Assembly (NCBI GenBank): GCA_026119855.1
Contig: JAOWBW010001463.1
Span: 62,001-126,000 of the forward strand
Direction of reading: 5' to 3'
Origin: Campanula takesimana
Taxonomy: Eukaryota; Streptophyta; Magnoliopsida; Asterales; Campanulaceae
DNA length: 64,000 nucleotides
Part shown: positions 54,022 through 64,000 of the stretch, in pieces
Layout: each line of letters opens with the position of its first letter
Position numbering within the stretch: the first letter of the stretch is position 1
Program-made: the position numbers and the translations under genes
The notes under the pieces: model-generated
Database searches by the model: none
Seen by the model: the letters and a program-made list of their open reading frames with translations, nothing else
What the model was told of the DNA's origin: nothing

Positions 54022-54253
54022 TTGTTATTAGAAAAAATGCAAAAAAAAAAAAAAAAAAAAAAGTAACTCAGTTGGCCATTTTGTGCGACTTTGGTACCTT
54101 ATGTCATTTTTGTTGCATCAAAAGTACCTAAATTGGACATGTTGTGCAATGGAGGTCACTAACACTAACTCCATTCATTTTTTAACGTTAAATAGTCATG
54201 TGCCAATGCACATAACTTTTTTAAAGGGGCAAAATGGTTAAAAAAAAAAAAAC

Positions 54254-54861
54254 TGTTGGAATAAATGTCTTTGAAGTTGAGACAGTGACTTAAAAAATTA
54301 TACAACTGAGATCTCGTAATTCCGAGACGCAAGGATTTGAGCTGAGGCCACGAGCTAAGTCCATAAAATCTGCGAGTTGGCTGATCTTATAGCATTAGCA
54401 TTGAGAGCTCGCCATTTTGGTTTTTTGAGCGTATGGGCCTAGATAGCAAATTGGTTTTTTTGTTTTATGCTTGGCCAGTGCTACGTGATTAGTAGTTTAG
54501 GTTGACAAGGATTAGGAATCTTTATCAAGTATCATGTTCATGTCATTGAATTAGATTAGGGAATTAGTATACGTATATTATACTCCCTTCTGTCCTAAAT
54601 TAATTCAGTAGTTCAATTACTCAGATCAGAGAGAAAGAAAGATCAATAATTCTAGATCTAGGGTTTTGCATAACTAGGAACTTTGTGATCAAAATTCATG
54701 CAAACATAGATTAGTGTGATCATCTTCTTGTAATTGTTTCTCTGCCATAATAATATATGTTTCCCTTTGCCCGTGGAGGTAACCAATAGAGATTGGTGAA
54801 CCACGTATATTCTGTGTTGATTTGTGTTCATTATTATTTATCTCTTGGGTCTGATTTACTA
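54254..54861 (+). repeat. 5' LTR of element F
   Basis: TGTTGGAATAAATG start. A 13 bp block (AGTTCAATTACTC region near 54611) is absent from the 3' LTR. Confidence 0.85.
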
Positions 54862-54923
54862 AAAAGTGGCACCAGAGCCTGGTTAGTTGAGAAAGATCAG
54901 GGCATTCCGCTGCGGTAGAAGAG

Positions 54924-55204
54924 ATGGATTCCGGGATGGACAAGAAAATCAACAAGTCTAACGGGAAGAACATTTTTATTATCTGGTAGAAGATTATGCA
55001 TTGGGCGTGCAGATCGCGGGTAGCAAAAGTGCAGATCGCGTGCAGAAAACGTGCAGTTCGCGTGCAGTTTTGGTGCAGATCGCGTGCAGATTTTTTCGTG
55101 CAGTCCGCGTGCAGTGTCCGTGCAGAAATCTGGGTGTCTAGGTTGGACACATCTGCAAATCTGGTAGATCTGAATCCGGAAAGTTCGTCTGGTGTTCGTT
55201 GGTG
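54924..55204 (+). pseudogene. Element F gag start replaced by a GTGCAG repeat
   Basis: From ATG 54924: MDSGMDKKINKSNGKNIFIIW, the usual copia gag opening, then TAG at 54987-54989. After it comes a minisatellite: GTGCAG at 55007, 55029, 55040, 55051, 55062, 55073, 55084, 55098, 55109 and 55120. The body of gag is missing. Confidence 0.7.
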
Positions 55205-55512
55205 ATCCAACAACGCATCTGGAACGATTTCGGTGTCTGGTATCTACATCTGAAGACGGAGTTTTTTTGAAGCTAGGGTTCTGTGATCAGAAGTTAGCTG
55301 TCTGGTATAATCTGAAGATCTAATATATGTTGTAATCTAGTCTAGTGATCTAGAAGTAGATACAAAATCTGTGTTTCCCGAGGCAATAATCTGGTTAGAT
55401 TTCAGAGACGTACATCTGACTCCGCGTCTGAAGAAGTCTGAGTCGGCTGCAGCGATGGCGAGCAGTGACAATCTGAATGAGGATGGTGATTATGCCCTGG
55501 TGACCGACGAAT
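55200..55512 (+). other. Non-coding spacer of element F
   Basis: TCTGAAGA/ATCTGG-rich sequence, no frame of note. A short frame DNLNEDGDYALVTDE precedes TAA at 55512-55514, just before the protease; it resembles the acidic stretch ahead of copia protease. Confidence 0.5.
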
Positions 55513-55514
55513 AA

Positions 55515-56051
55515 ACGTGCAAGGAAGTTGCATGGGTTCTAGATTCGGGAGTTTTTTATCGCATGTGTTCGCGCAAGGAGCAGTTTACAACGTACGAGCA
55601 GAAGGATGGAGACCGTATTTATATGGCTAATGGATCTATCTGCGAAGTAGTTGGCATGGGCTCTGTAAGGGTGAGAACTTATGGTGATAAATATCTCACA
55701 TTGAACAAGGTGAGACCCGTTCCACAAGTAGCAAAGAATCTGGTATCACTTAGTCGGTTGGACAAGAAGGGATACAGTTTCAAGGGTGAAGGTGGAGTTC
55801 TGGATGTCTACAAAGGTTCGGATGTGATTCTGAAGGGCGGAAGAAAAGATTCCTTGTTTATCCTCCAAGGTTGTGAGATTGGTGAGGGTGTTGGCGAGCA
55901 GGTGGAGCATCGTTTTACTCTAGGCCGGAGTGAACTGAGCAAGCCACAGCTAGAAGATCAACACATACCAATTGTATCAGTCATGGTTGGCAAGATCCAA
56001 TGTCGACTGGATGGGCCACGTCTGAATGACTGTCAATTGCCCGTTGGGTGA
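55515..56051 (+). pseudogene. Element F protease domain
   Basis: CKEVAWVLDSGVFYRMCSRKEQF: active site DSGV (Asp at about 55542) where the family usually has DSGA, then YMANGSICEVVGMGSVRVRT, VRPVPQVAKNLVSLSRLDKKGY, FKGEGGVLDVYKGSDVIL: the whole copia protease region, open to 56051. No GAG-pre-integrase follows. After the stop, TTGTCCGGAGGACAA-like palindromes occur near 56092 and 56174. Confidence 0.8.
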
Positions 56052-56325
56052 TTCTGGGTGTCCGTAGGATACATTGCATGCAAAAAATCTGATTGTCCAG
56101 AGGACAAAGTTATTTGCCTGGTGAGGCAAATTCTGAGTGTCTTGAAGATACATGGCGCGCACGAAAAATCTGGTTGTCCGGAGGACAAATCTAGTGTCTT
56201 TGAAGAAAGACAGACTAAGGCAAAGGTTGAAAAATCTGGTACGAGGGATGTGGCTCAAGGTGGAGTCTATGTCAGAAGCTCGTGCATCTGAATTATTAAG
56301 GGAGATTCAAATTCAAAGTGGAGAT

Positions 56326-56920
56326 TGTTGGGATAAATGTCTTTGAAGTTGAGACAGTGACTTAAAAGATTATACAACTGAGATCTCATAATTCCGAGAC
56401 GCAAGGATTTGAGCTGAGGCCACGAGCTAAGTCCATAAAATCTGCGAGTTGGCTGATCCTATGGCATTAGCGTTGAGAGCTCGCCATTTTGGTTTTTTGA
56501 GCATATGGGCCTAGATAGCAAATTGGTTTTTTTGTTTTATGCTTGGCCAGTGCTACGTGATTAGTAGTTTAGGTTGACAAGGATTAGGAATCTTTATCAA
56601 GTATCCTGTTCATGCCATTGAATTAGATTAGGGAATTAGTATATGTATATTATACTCCCTTCTGTCCTAAATTAATTCAGTAACTCAGAGAGAAAGAAAG
56701 ATCAATAATTCTAGATCTAGGGTTTTGCATAGCTAGAAACTTTGTGATCAAAGTTCATACAAACATAAATTAGTGTGATCATCTTCTTGTAATTGTTTCC
56801 CCGTCATAATAATATCTGTTTCCCTTTGCCCGTGGAGGTAACCAATAGAGATTGGTGAACCACGTATATTCTGTGTTGATTTGTGTTCATTATTATTTAT
56901 CTCTTGGGTCTGATTTACTA
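56326..56920 (+). repeat. 3' LTR of element F
   Basis: TGTTGGGATAAATG start; about 97% identical to the 5' copy by eye apart from the 13 bp block; runs into an A-stretch at 56921-56935. Confidence 0.85.
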
Positions 56921-56935
56921 AAAAAAAAAAAAAAA

Positions 56936-57563
56936 CTCCCCCAATTTCATAACAGCCCTCATCTTTTTCCTTCTTCTTTTCACATCCAACACCCTCATCA
57001 TTCTGCAATTTATCATTGATTGTCAATACCTCTTCTTCCAACTGGGTTTCTTCTCCACCCAAAATGAAATCTTCCAATATACTACTGATCTATCAACAAC
57101 CATTTGTTCACTGCAAATCCACGCCCAGTCTGCAATTTTTATCTTTTTATCAATTCTTCTATTTATCATCTAAATCATGAAATCGATGAAATTGGGTTTA
57201 ATTATTTTGTTCTTGTAATTTTTGGTTCATTAATTATTATTGGCTTCTTCTATTTTTTAATATGATGGAGTTGGGCATAATCTGGGAAGAGGGATTCTTA
57301 GAAGTTGGGCATAATCTGGGTAAAGGGATGCCAATTTGGGAGTAGATCTGTGGTGGTTTGTGAAGTTTTGCTATATACTCCACTGAACTCGTTTCGTCAA
57401 GCCAGGGATTGCAGTTCATTGATTTTTCGCCATTTGTCTTGTCTCTGAGAAAAGAGCTCTGATCTAATTTTCGATTTTGATTTTATACTCGTCTTTGTCT
57501 GAGCTATGTCCTCTCCTCCATGTTCCCCGATGAGGTGGGTTGCTTGAGTGTGAAGATTAGAGC
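56936..57563. other. MULE interior between two LTR elements
   Basis: CT-rich then mixed sequence with frames on the minus strand (56748-57077, 57237-57419, 57397-57585), none recognised. Two GTTGGGCATAATCTGGG repeats lie at about 57270 and 57304. Possibly captured gene sequence. Confidence 0.4.
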
Positions 57564-58398
57564 TGTTTGGGGTGAAAAATATCACAGCACTACATCTACA
57601 TCCTGGAGATAACAGCTTGAGTTTACGTCTTACATTTTACATGATTAGTTCTACATGTTCACTTTACATCCTGACGACTGGACATCCTGAGTGAAACTAA
57701 CTATCTCATCGTGAAAGATTGAGATACTAAGTTAATAAGAGCACCTGTTTATATCAACATGTGTAGAATGGATAAAATAAGCTACATCTTGTAACTTGAA
57801 GCTTCAACATGCTGAAAACAACTTGAAGCTTCAACATTGATGAAAACAACTTGAAGCCTTCAGGATGCTGAAAACAACTTGAAGCTTCAACTTGGCCTAA
57901 CGTCTTGATCATGTAACTTGGCCAATTACGTCCTGCATGTATATCATTGATCCTACTTTTCAGGGACCACTAACAGATCGTGAAGATCCCATGGACTAGG
58001 TCAAAGAGCACATGCCGTTTACCAACACATGCTAAATAAAAGTCTTCAACGTTTCCCAAAGGATCAACCTTATCTTTTCAACCAACTTCCGAGATTTAAG
58101 GGATAACTTAGCTAGTTTGTTATTTCTTTTTACTCAGTATTTAAAGAGAGCATACCACATGTATTTGCACACACTCACGTCCCATACTCTCTTTCTCTCA
58201 GTATTTTCCCCTCATTCATTGTACCCTCCACAAAAGCTTAATAAAATTCCATCATTTGAGGTTTTATGCCGGCGAACAAGTTGTTCAAGGGCTTTCCTCG
58301 TTAAATCCTTTGTTCATACATCTTGAATTTCAAAGTTCTTTATTCCATTGTATCCTACTTATTTATATTTGTCCAATTGTCAAAAATTGGCCAAAACA
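57564..58398 (+). repeat. 5' LTR of element G with TTGAAGCTTCAA array
   Basis: TGTTTGGG...CCAAAACA, 835 bp. The 12 bp palindrome TTGAAGCTTCAA or a variant starts at 57796, 57823, 57851 and 57879 (27-28 bp steps): four units. Confidence 0.92.
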
Positions 58399-58451
58399 AT
58401 TTGGCGCCGTCCGTGGGAACTTTGGTCTTTTAGATTGTTAAGAGATTCAAG

Positions 58452-59649
58452 ATGAACAATTCAACAACCTGTCAGATTACATCTGGAATTCCAGTTGCAA
58501 GTGGGGGCAGATCAGCAATGGGGTCACCTGAAATCCCTTTGGACATCGCTTCCAACTTGACTGCCATGCTGCGTGACGTGAGGAATCAGATTCAACTGCA
58601 GAATGATACTTCTACTATGCTGATGAATCAAGTCTCCAGGTTGCAGCGTGAGGTGACTACTCTGCAAGGTGGAACATCGGCGGCATAGCAAACCAGCTTC
58701 CCTAGCATCTTCCAGTCTGTTGCTCCAAATGTGCCCGCTGACCCATTCTCTCCATGCCAACCTAGAAGGCTTGCTTTTGGAAGTGATGCTGCAGAATCAT
58801 ATGGATTTGGTGGATTCACACCAGCTGCCAACCTGACCACCCATAGTACGATCATCCATCCTTCCTCCAACTTCAACAACATTTGTGACGCCAGCTACGG
58901 TGGCAGCAGGGAGTCTTAACCCTCAGTTTGATTTTAATTGTCTCAATAATTATCAATTGGTTGCTGCTAACAATGATGCATGTAACCTACTTAGCAGACA
59001 AATGCAGGAGCTAAAGGAACTAGTTATGAGTATGATAGGGTTGACTCTGCCATACAACCAGGCTTCTCCAACATGTTACAATGAGTCCCGCTTCACTCCA
59101 ACCATAGCCAACGTGGTCATACCAAAGAAGTTCAGTCCACCCCACATGAAGCAGTATGATGGGACAACTGATCCAGCGGAGCATGTTGCATTATATCAGG
59201 AGAAGATGGATGTAGTCCATATTCCACCCCAATACAAGGAAGCTTGCTTTTGCAGGGGTTTTGGTTCAACTCTTACAGGGGCAGCTTTGAGATGGCTAAT
59301 CAACCAGCCTTTGGGTTCTATCGGATCATATGCTCAACTTATCAACATGTTTACTAATCAGTTTTCATGCAACAGGGTGTTTGAGAAGCTGACAAGTGAT
59401 CTTTACAGGGTAGTCCAGCAACCTGATGAACTTCTTAAGGATTACCTGAGCAGGTTCAACAGGGAAGCAGTAGACATCCCCAACTTGGACAATGCTACAA
59501 CAATTGATGCCTTCGGGATGGGACTTAAGAACGACTCGCCATATTATGATGACTTAGTCATGACACCATGCAAGAGGCTGGATGAAATCAGAACCAGAGC
59601 ATCTAGATTCATCAGGTTGGAAGAAGATAGGCTCATGCATGATTACTAA
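58452..59649 (+). pseudogene. Element G gag (Retrotrans_gag family)
   Basis: ATG 58452 (MNNSTTCQITSGIP) opens an N-terminal part with a predicted coiled coil (LRDVRNQIQLQNDT to LQREVTTLQ). TAG at 58686-58688 (GGTSAA*QTSFP) fits CAG to TAG, and the same frame runs on to 58919. A 1-base shift near 58885 then gives the gag core to 59649: FSPPHMKQYDGTTDPAEHV, GSTLTGAALRWL, FTNQFSCNRVFEKLTSDL, LLKDYLSRFNREAVDIPNL. This is the gypsy capsid-type domain. No zinc knuckle. One nonsense codon and one frameshift, otherwise good. Confidence 0.85.
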
Positions 59650-60819
59650 TCAATAGGTTGGAAAGGTGGCATGCTGGATGTCAACTATAGATGGTACCAG
59701 AATTCCTAGAAGTTAGAATGCAGCGCATCTCAAGCTGTACTTCATGTAAGTTATAGCTTGTCAACTTAATTCAGAAAATCAGGTATGCATTTATATTGCT
59801 TTATTTCAATTATGTTGTTTCAATTTGATTTATCTTTATCAAACATCGACTGACTTAAGCATCGGAGGGGTGTTAGCCAAGCTAACACCCAACCCTAACA
59901 TGTTTCTGCTTTGCGAGGAAACTCAAAGTCTCAATTCAGGTCAAGATGTTTACATGTTGATCCAAGTTTTCCAGATGTTACATGTTGATCCAAGATGTTA
60001 CATGTTGATCAAAATATTCAAAGATGTTCACATGAGTCAGAATTCAAGGCCAACAGGCAAAATCAAGGTACAATTCCATCCAAGGTATAGGGTTTTACAC
60101 CTTTCATAGGTTTAAAGGTTTTACACCTTTCAAAGGTTTAAAGGTTTTACACCTTTCTTATGTGTTTAAGGTTTCTACACCTTCGCCCGTGCGCACGATT
60201 TTCATGTTTTAGTTAAGTTGTAGGTGGGCCAATGTGTCATGTACATATTGATTACCTTCTTGCACTTAATTAAAATTATGAACTCAAGTTGAAATCACTG
60301 GTTGTAGCATTTACATGTTACCAAACGTACTCGGGGTATAAAGATAAACATCTTTTCAATGATTCCCAACTTGTAACATCAACATGTTACCAACCATTCA
60401 TTACATCGCTACTATTCAATTGTTTCAAAATTATTCTAAGTTGTAACATCAACATGTTACCCTTAGAATCCTAACCGTACGACCAGTCTATTATCAAAAT
60501 ACCAAAAAGGATCAAACACACTGATCCTAAAACGGGAAATATTCATAAGTTTTAACCATGCTATCACAAGACATGGCAAGAACAACATTACAACCTAACA
60601 TGTCCAAACAGACATGCTCCAAACAAATAAAAAATTGTCTTTAAGACAATCACCAAAATATCATATTCTTCGTATTTCTCTTTGTTTTTTGCAGGATCAA
60701 TTTCATCTTGGAGCTTACATCACCTATGTCAACTGCCTCATAAAGGGTAGTGGACATCAATTGTTATGGAAATTTCTTGAATTTCTATGTTTACTCAATT
60801 CAAAAAAATTGGGGGCAAT
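59650..60819 (+). other. Non-coding 3' region of element G with several repeat sets
   Basis: ATGTTACATGTTGATC-type repeats at 59944-60010; GGTTTTACACCTTTC units starting 60091, 60118, 60143 and 60170; GTAACATCAACATGTTAC palindromes at 60373 and 60443, with a variant at 60304, about 70 bp apart. No pol sequence. Confidence 0.8.
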
Positions 60820-61624
60820 TGTTTGGGGTGAAAAATCTCACAGCACTACATCTACATCCTGGAGATAACAGCTTGAGTTTACGTCTTACATTTTACATGA
60901 TTAGTTCTACATGTTCACTTTACATCCTGACGACTGGACATCCTGAGTGAAACTAACTATCTCATCGTGAAAGATTGAGCTACTAAGTTAATAAGAGCAC
61001 CTGTTTATATCAACATGTGTAGAATGGATAAAATCAGCTACATCTTGCAACTTGAAGCTTCAACATGCTGAAAACAACTTGAAGCCTTCAGGATGCTGAA
61101 AACAACTTGAAGCTTCAACTTGGCCTAACGTCTTGATCATGCAACTTGGCCAATTACGTCCTGCAGGTATATCATTTATCCTACTTTTCAGGGACCACTA
61201 ACAGATCGTGAAGATCCTATGGACTAGGTCAAAGAGCACATGCCGTTTACCAACACATGCTAAATAGAAGTCTTCAACGTTTCCCAAAGGTTCAACCTTA
61301 TCTTTTCAACCAACTTCCGAGATTTAAGGGATAACTTAGCTAGTTTGTTATTTCTTTTTACTCAGTATTTAAAGAGAGCATACCACATGTATTTGCACAC
61401 ACTCACGTCCTATACTCTCTTTCTCTTAGTATTTTCCCCTCATTCATTGTACCTCCACAAAAGCTTAATAAAATTCATCATTTGAGGTTTTATGCCGGCG
61501 AACAAGTTGTTCAAGGGCTTTCCTCGTTAAATCCTTTGTTCATACATCTTGAATTTCAAAGTTCTTTATTCCATTATATCCTACTTCTTTATATTTGTCC
61601 AATTGACAAAAATTGGCCAAAACA
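60820..61624 (+). repeat. 3' LTR of element G
   Basis: 805 bp, the same as the 5' LTR but with three palindrome units (61052, 61079, 61107) instead of four, which accounts for about 28 bp of the length difference. Confidence 0.92.
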
Positions 61625-61864
61625 AGAGCGAGATAGGAGGCAGATTGAGAATAGCTCGCCGGAGTGTGGGTTGCAACTAGTGCAACAGATCGTTGCCGGA
61701 GCGATGTCGGTGCACGGGTCTGCGAGGTGAAAAGTTGCCCGGAGATATTGGCCATGGAAGGGGAAGAAGAAGAGAAGAAGATGAAGGTGTAATATTTTGA
61801 CTTGAGATACCTATTTTTCCCTTCTAAAAATGTCACACGCATGGCACAAGACTAACTTAACGGA
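61625..61864. other. MULE interior, right side
   Basis: GCCGGAG-containing stretch and a purine-rich run (61760-61785, GAAGAAGAAG). No identified product. Confidence 0.4.
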
Positions 61865-62013
61865 AAAAAATTGGATATCGTTAGCACGAGTGATTACAAA
61901 TGCACAAATTGTCCAATTTAGGTACCTTCAACGCAACAAAAATGAGATAAGGTATCAAAGTCGCACAAAGTGACCGATTGAGGTACTTTTTTTGCATTTT
62001 GTCCTTGTTATAA

Positions 62014-62306
62014 TGTGTTTATTTCTATGTCTATATATTTAATTTTTATCATAAATTTATTTAAGAGTTAATTTTGGGTTTTATTTATTTTTATATATTT
62101 TTGTTATGTTTACTAACTTTAATTCATTCTTGATTTTTTACTGCAGATCATTATGTTTTGGAGTAGTTGGAATATTTGAAAGGTCAATGCAGTGTGAATG
62201 TAATCATTCATGGCATGATGTCAATACTTAATTTACTTCATCTTGATTTTAATGCAGATTGTGTGTAATGCAGATTATGTATATAGCAACATAATACAAT
62301 TGCAAG
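62014..62306. other. AT-rich region, no gene seen
   Basis: No coding signal. Confidence 0.5.
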
Positions 62307-62663
62307 TAGGGCTGTAAACGAGCCGAACCGGGCTTTGGAGTTTTGGGCTCGAGCTCGTTAACGAATTATCGAGCTCGAGCCCATTTTCCTTGTTCGAGCT
62401 CGAATCGAATCGAGTTTTGAGCTTGCTCGCGAGCTTTTCACGAGCTGTTCGAACTCGAGTCTTTACGAGCCGAGCTCGAGGTTAAACATTTTTCTGAAAA
62501 TTATGAAATCAAACGAGCTCGAGTTCGAGCCTTATCGAGTTCGAGCCTTTCACGAGCTGTTCGAACTCGAGCCTTTACGAGCCGAGCTCAAGCTTAAACA
62601 TTTTTCTGAAAATTATGAAATCAAACGAGCTTGAGTTCGAGCCTTACCGAGCTCTGATAAGTA
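62307..62663. mobile_element. hAT-type end with GAGCTCGAG-rich tandem repeats
   Basis: TAGGGCTGTAAACGAGCCGA (62307-62326) is a typical plant hAT TIR. It is followed by many GAGCTCGAG/TTCGAGC motifs and a tandem repeat with a 112 bp period (copies start 62440 and 62552). The other terminus is absent, so it is truncated near 62663. Confidence 0.7.
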
Positions 62664-63057
62664 TTCTCTACATTTTGAACAAAAACACTAATTTTTTTTC
62701 TATTTTTTTTTAATCTCAAAATGTGTCTAATTTACAAATGTAACCTCTTGTTTACTTTTTTCTTTTTTTTTCTTTTTTTGAAAAGCTCTTGTTCATTTAA
62801 TTTCTCATATTACAAACGATTAATTGAATCGTATATATACCATCAGGTTGTAATATACTCCTTCTGTCCCAAATTTTATATTTACTTATCAAATTTACTT
62901 AAACTTTAACTAATATTTTACACTAAATTATTAATTCTCATAAAAATTTAAAAATGGTTGTTAAATCATTAATAAAATATGTAAATTAATAATTTACATA
63001 AAATATTAATCAAAATTCAAATAGTTTGACTCTACATAACCAAAATTCAAATAGTTT
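62664..63057. other. AT-rich region with a MITE left end
   Basis: TACTCCTTCTGTCCCAAATT (62857-62876) looks like a Stowaway left end; no right end found. The frame at 62721 is a poly(T) artefact. Confidence 0.45.
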
Positions 63058-63235
63058 TACTATTATAGTTAACTATTATAGTTACTATGGTAAAAAAAAA
63101 AAAAAAAAAAGAACAAATAGTTACTAAGGTAGTTAATAATTATAGTTAACTATTATATTTCACTATAAATAGCTAACTATTATATTTAACTATTAATAGT
63201 TAAATATTTGTTTTAACAATTATATTTAAAAGTTG
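63058..63235. repeat. AT-palindromic minisatellite (third locus)
   Basis: TTAACTATTATAGTTA-type units interrupted by a poly(A) run (63090-63110). Confidence 0.75.
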
Positions 63236-63450
63236 AGGCCGGCCGTATTCTAACAGTGAATTCATAACAATTTTTGAAATGCATAGGGATAGGTAGGTTT
63301 TCATATTGTGGTCAACGTTTTATGGAGTTGACCATGAAAGTCAAAGTCAGACAAACTTTCTGGTTAGTATATAGCATTTAAATGACGCTATTATACTTAG
63401 TCAACTATATTTAGTAAAACGTACGATACGCTAGGTGTATAATATAGTAT
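63236..63450. other. Spacer, no gene seen
   Basis: Mixed sequence; GGCCGGCC palindrome at 63238. No coding frame. Confidence 0.5.
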
Positions 63451-63512
63451 ATATTACATGTATGTATATATACATATAATACATACATACATCATACATA
63501 CACACACATATA

Positions 63513-63665
63513 CGGCTTTCGTCCCGCCCGATTTAAGAGGAACTAGAATGAATGGAGGAGGTTATGAGAACAAAAGTAATATTATCTTTCCATTTTTTAG
63601 CCGTACTACGTCGAGTATGACACTAAAAATGTCAAAATATCCTAAATCGGGCAGGATAGAGGGAG
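63513..63665. mobile_element. Stowaway-type MITE between microsatellites
   Basis: Left CGGCTTTCGTCCCGCCCGAT, right end inverse (ATCGGGCAGGATAGAGGGAG), TA both sides. Flanks: CATA/CACA repeats at 63450-63512 and TATG/TGTA/(TA)n at 63666-63742, which are roughly inverse to each other. Confidence 0.75.
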
Positions 63666-63701
63666 TATATAATAATGTATATAAATATGTGCTATATGTA
63701 T

Positions 63702-63742
<41 letters not shown>

Positions 63743-63744
<2 letters not shown>

Positions 63745-64000
63745 TTAATTGCAATTTAGACCCTGAAGTACCATACCACCCTTCCAAGCGAATCCCGATG
63801 TGTTATTTTTGTCAAATCGGGTCTTGATGTTTTTAAAACTCGCCAGTTAAGGCCTTTTTGACGGATTTCGTTAAAAAGTCAGTTATGTAGCATGTGCCAT
63901 GCACGTGACTAACGGAATTGGGTGACTTTGAATTGATATTAGCTATTAAGGGGTTAAGTGAAAATTTTGAAACTTAAAGGATTAAAAAGTATTAATATAT
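63743..64000. repeat. Probable left end of a MULE-type element, truncated by the window
   Basis: GGTTAATTGCAATTTAGACC onward, with CAAATCGGGTCTTGATG and CTAACGGAATTGGGTGAC, resembles in layout the long TIR at 54031 (GGTACCT/ACTAACTCC blocks), but the other end is beyond the window. Confidence 0.4.

Larger units (their letters stand above)
54254..56920 (+). mobile_element. Non-autonomous copia element F: gag remnant and protease
   Basis: LTRs 54254-54861 and 56326-56920; both end GATTTACTA next to A-runs, so the last bases are uncertain by a few. Flanks AAAAC on both sides. Primer site TGGCACCAGAGCC (54867-54879). Polypurine tract AAAGTGGAGAT (56315-56325). No integrase, RT or RNase H. Total about 2.67 kb. 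Confidence 0.85.
57564..61624 (+). mobile_element. Gag-only gypsy-like element G (TR-GAG type, 4061 bp)
   Basis: LTRs 57564-58398 and 60820-61624, perfect 5 bp duplication AGAGC (57559-57563, 61625-61629). Primer site TGGCGCCGTCCGTGGGAAC (58402-58420), a gypsy-type site. Polypurine region AAAAAATTGGGGGCAA. The only coding sequence is gag; no protease, RT or integrase. This matches the published description of TR-GAG elements (non-autonomous LTR elements with gag). Confidence 0.92.
54031..62004. mobile_element. MULE with about 130 bp TIRs carrying two LTR elements
   Basis: The left end (54031-54175) and right end (61865-62004) are inverted copies: AAAATGC, a poly(A) run, AGTAC/AGTAAC, TTTGTGCGACTTTG, TACCTTAT, TCATTTTTGTTGC, GTACCTAAATTGGACA. 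Flanks TTGTTATTA (54022-54030) and TTGTTATAA (62005-62013) match at 8 of 9 bases, fitting a Mutator duplication. The original element is about 1.2 kb; the rest is the LTR elements at 54254 and 57564. The interior (56940-57560, 61625-61860) has a GC-richer part with GCCGGAG repeats. Confidence 0.8.

Noticed and set aside
54996..55205. Arg/Cys-rich 69-codon frame as a small secreted peptide
   Set aside because: Translation of the GTGCAG 11 bp minisatellite in the gag region of element F.

Overview
The window is eukaryotic nuclear DNA from a flowering plant, most likely a eudicot. Evidence: AT-rich gene-poor sequence, many Ty1/copia and one Ty3/gypsy-type LTR element with plant-type primer sites, Stowaway MITEs with TA target duplications, hAT, Mutator-like (MULE) and Helitron ends, and a plant cytosolic sulfotransferase gene. 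I could not fix the species. No rRNA, tRNA, CRISPR array or bacterial operon was seen.

Layout: 1-1811 is a scrambled copia remnant ending in a complete 3' LTR. 2041-8293 is a minus-strand copia locus of unusual form, LTR - deleted gag/protease body - LTR - full-length decayed body - LTR, inside one target duplication. 8644-10925 holds nested Stowaway MITEs and a solo LTR. 11022-12041 is the only convincing host gene, an intronless sulfotransferase on the minus strand; it lies between two inverted arms (9553-10925 and 12543-16614), each bearing a different MITE at the homologous TA. The right arm also holds a MULE-like MITE and a 2.6 kb gag-protease-only copia element (13494-16111). 16615-28619 is non-genic: LTR pieces, a 1.36 kb SIRE-like solo LTR, MITEs, Helitron ends and an AT-palindromic array. 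28620-42024 is a copia element with 197 bp LTRs, split in gag by an 8.5 kb copia element with 1517 bp LTRs. 42025-53500 is DNA-transposon territory (a poly(A)-tailed retroposed-looking transcript, hAT, a 2.4 kb MULE, a Helitron inside a Helitron). 54031-62004 is a MULE with about 130 bp TIRs holding two non-autonomous LTR elements: a gag-remnant/protease copia element and a gag-only gypsy-like element resembling TR-GAG. 62005-64000 has a hAT end with tandem repeats, an AT array and a MITE between microsatellites.

The most interesting signal is in the LTRs. Several families otherwise unlike each other carry short GC-rich palindromes in their U3 halves, in pairs exactly 22 bp apart, with the pairs 71-73 bp apart. 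The cores differ (CAAGCGGGCGCTTG-like in three LTR families; GTTCGGCCGAAC-like in a fourth), but the 22/50/22 geometry is the same. A further 22 bp pair lies in the leader of the 8.5 kb element. Other families here carry other paired or tandem dyads (AAGCTT pairs 13 bp apart; TTGAAGCTTCAA every 27-28 bp; GTGCAG every 11 bp). This looks like a recurrent LTR-promoter architecture rather than a single sequence motif.
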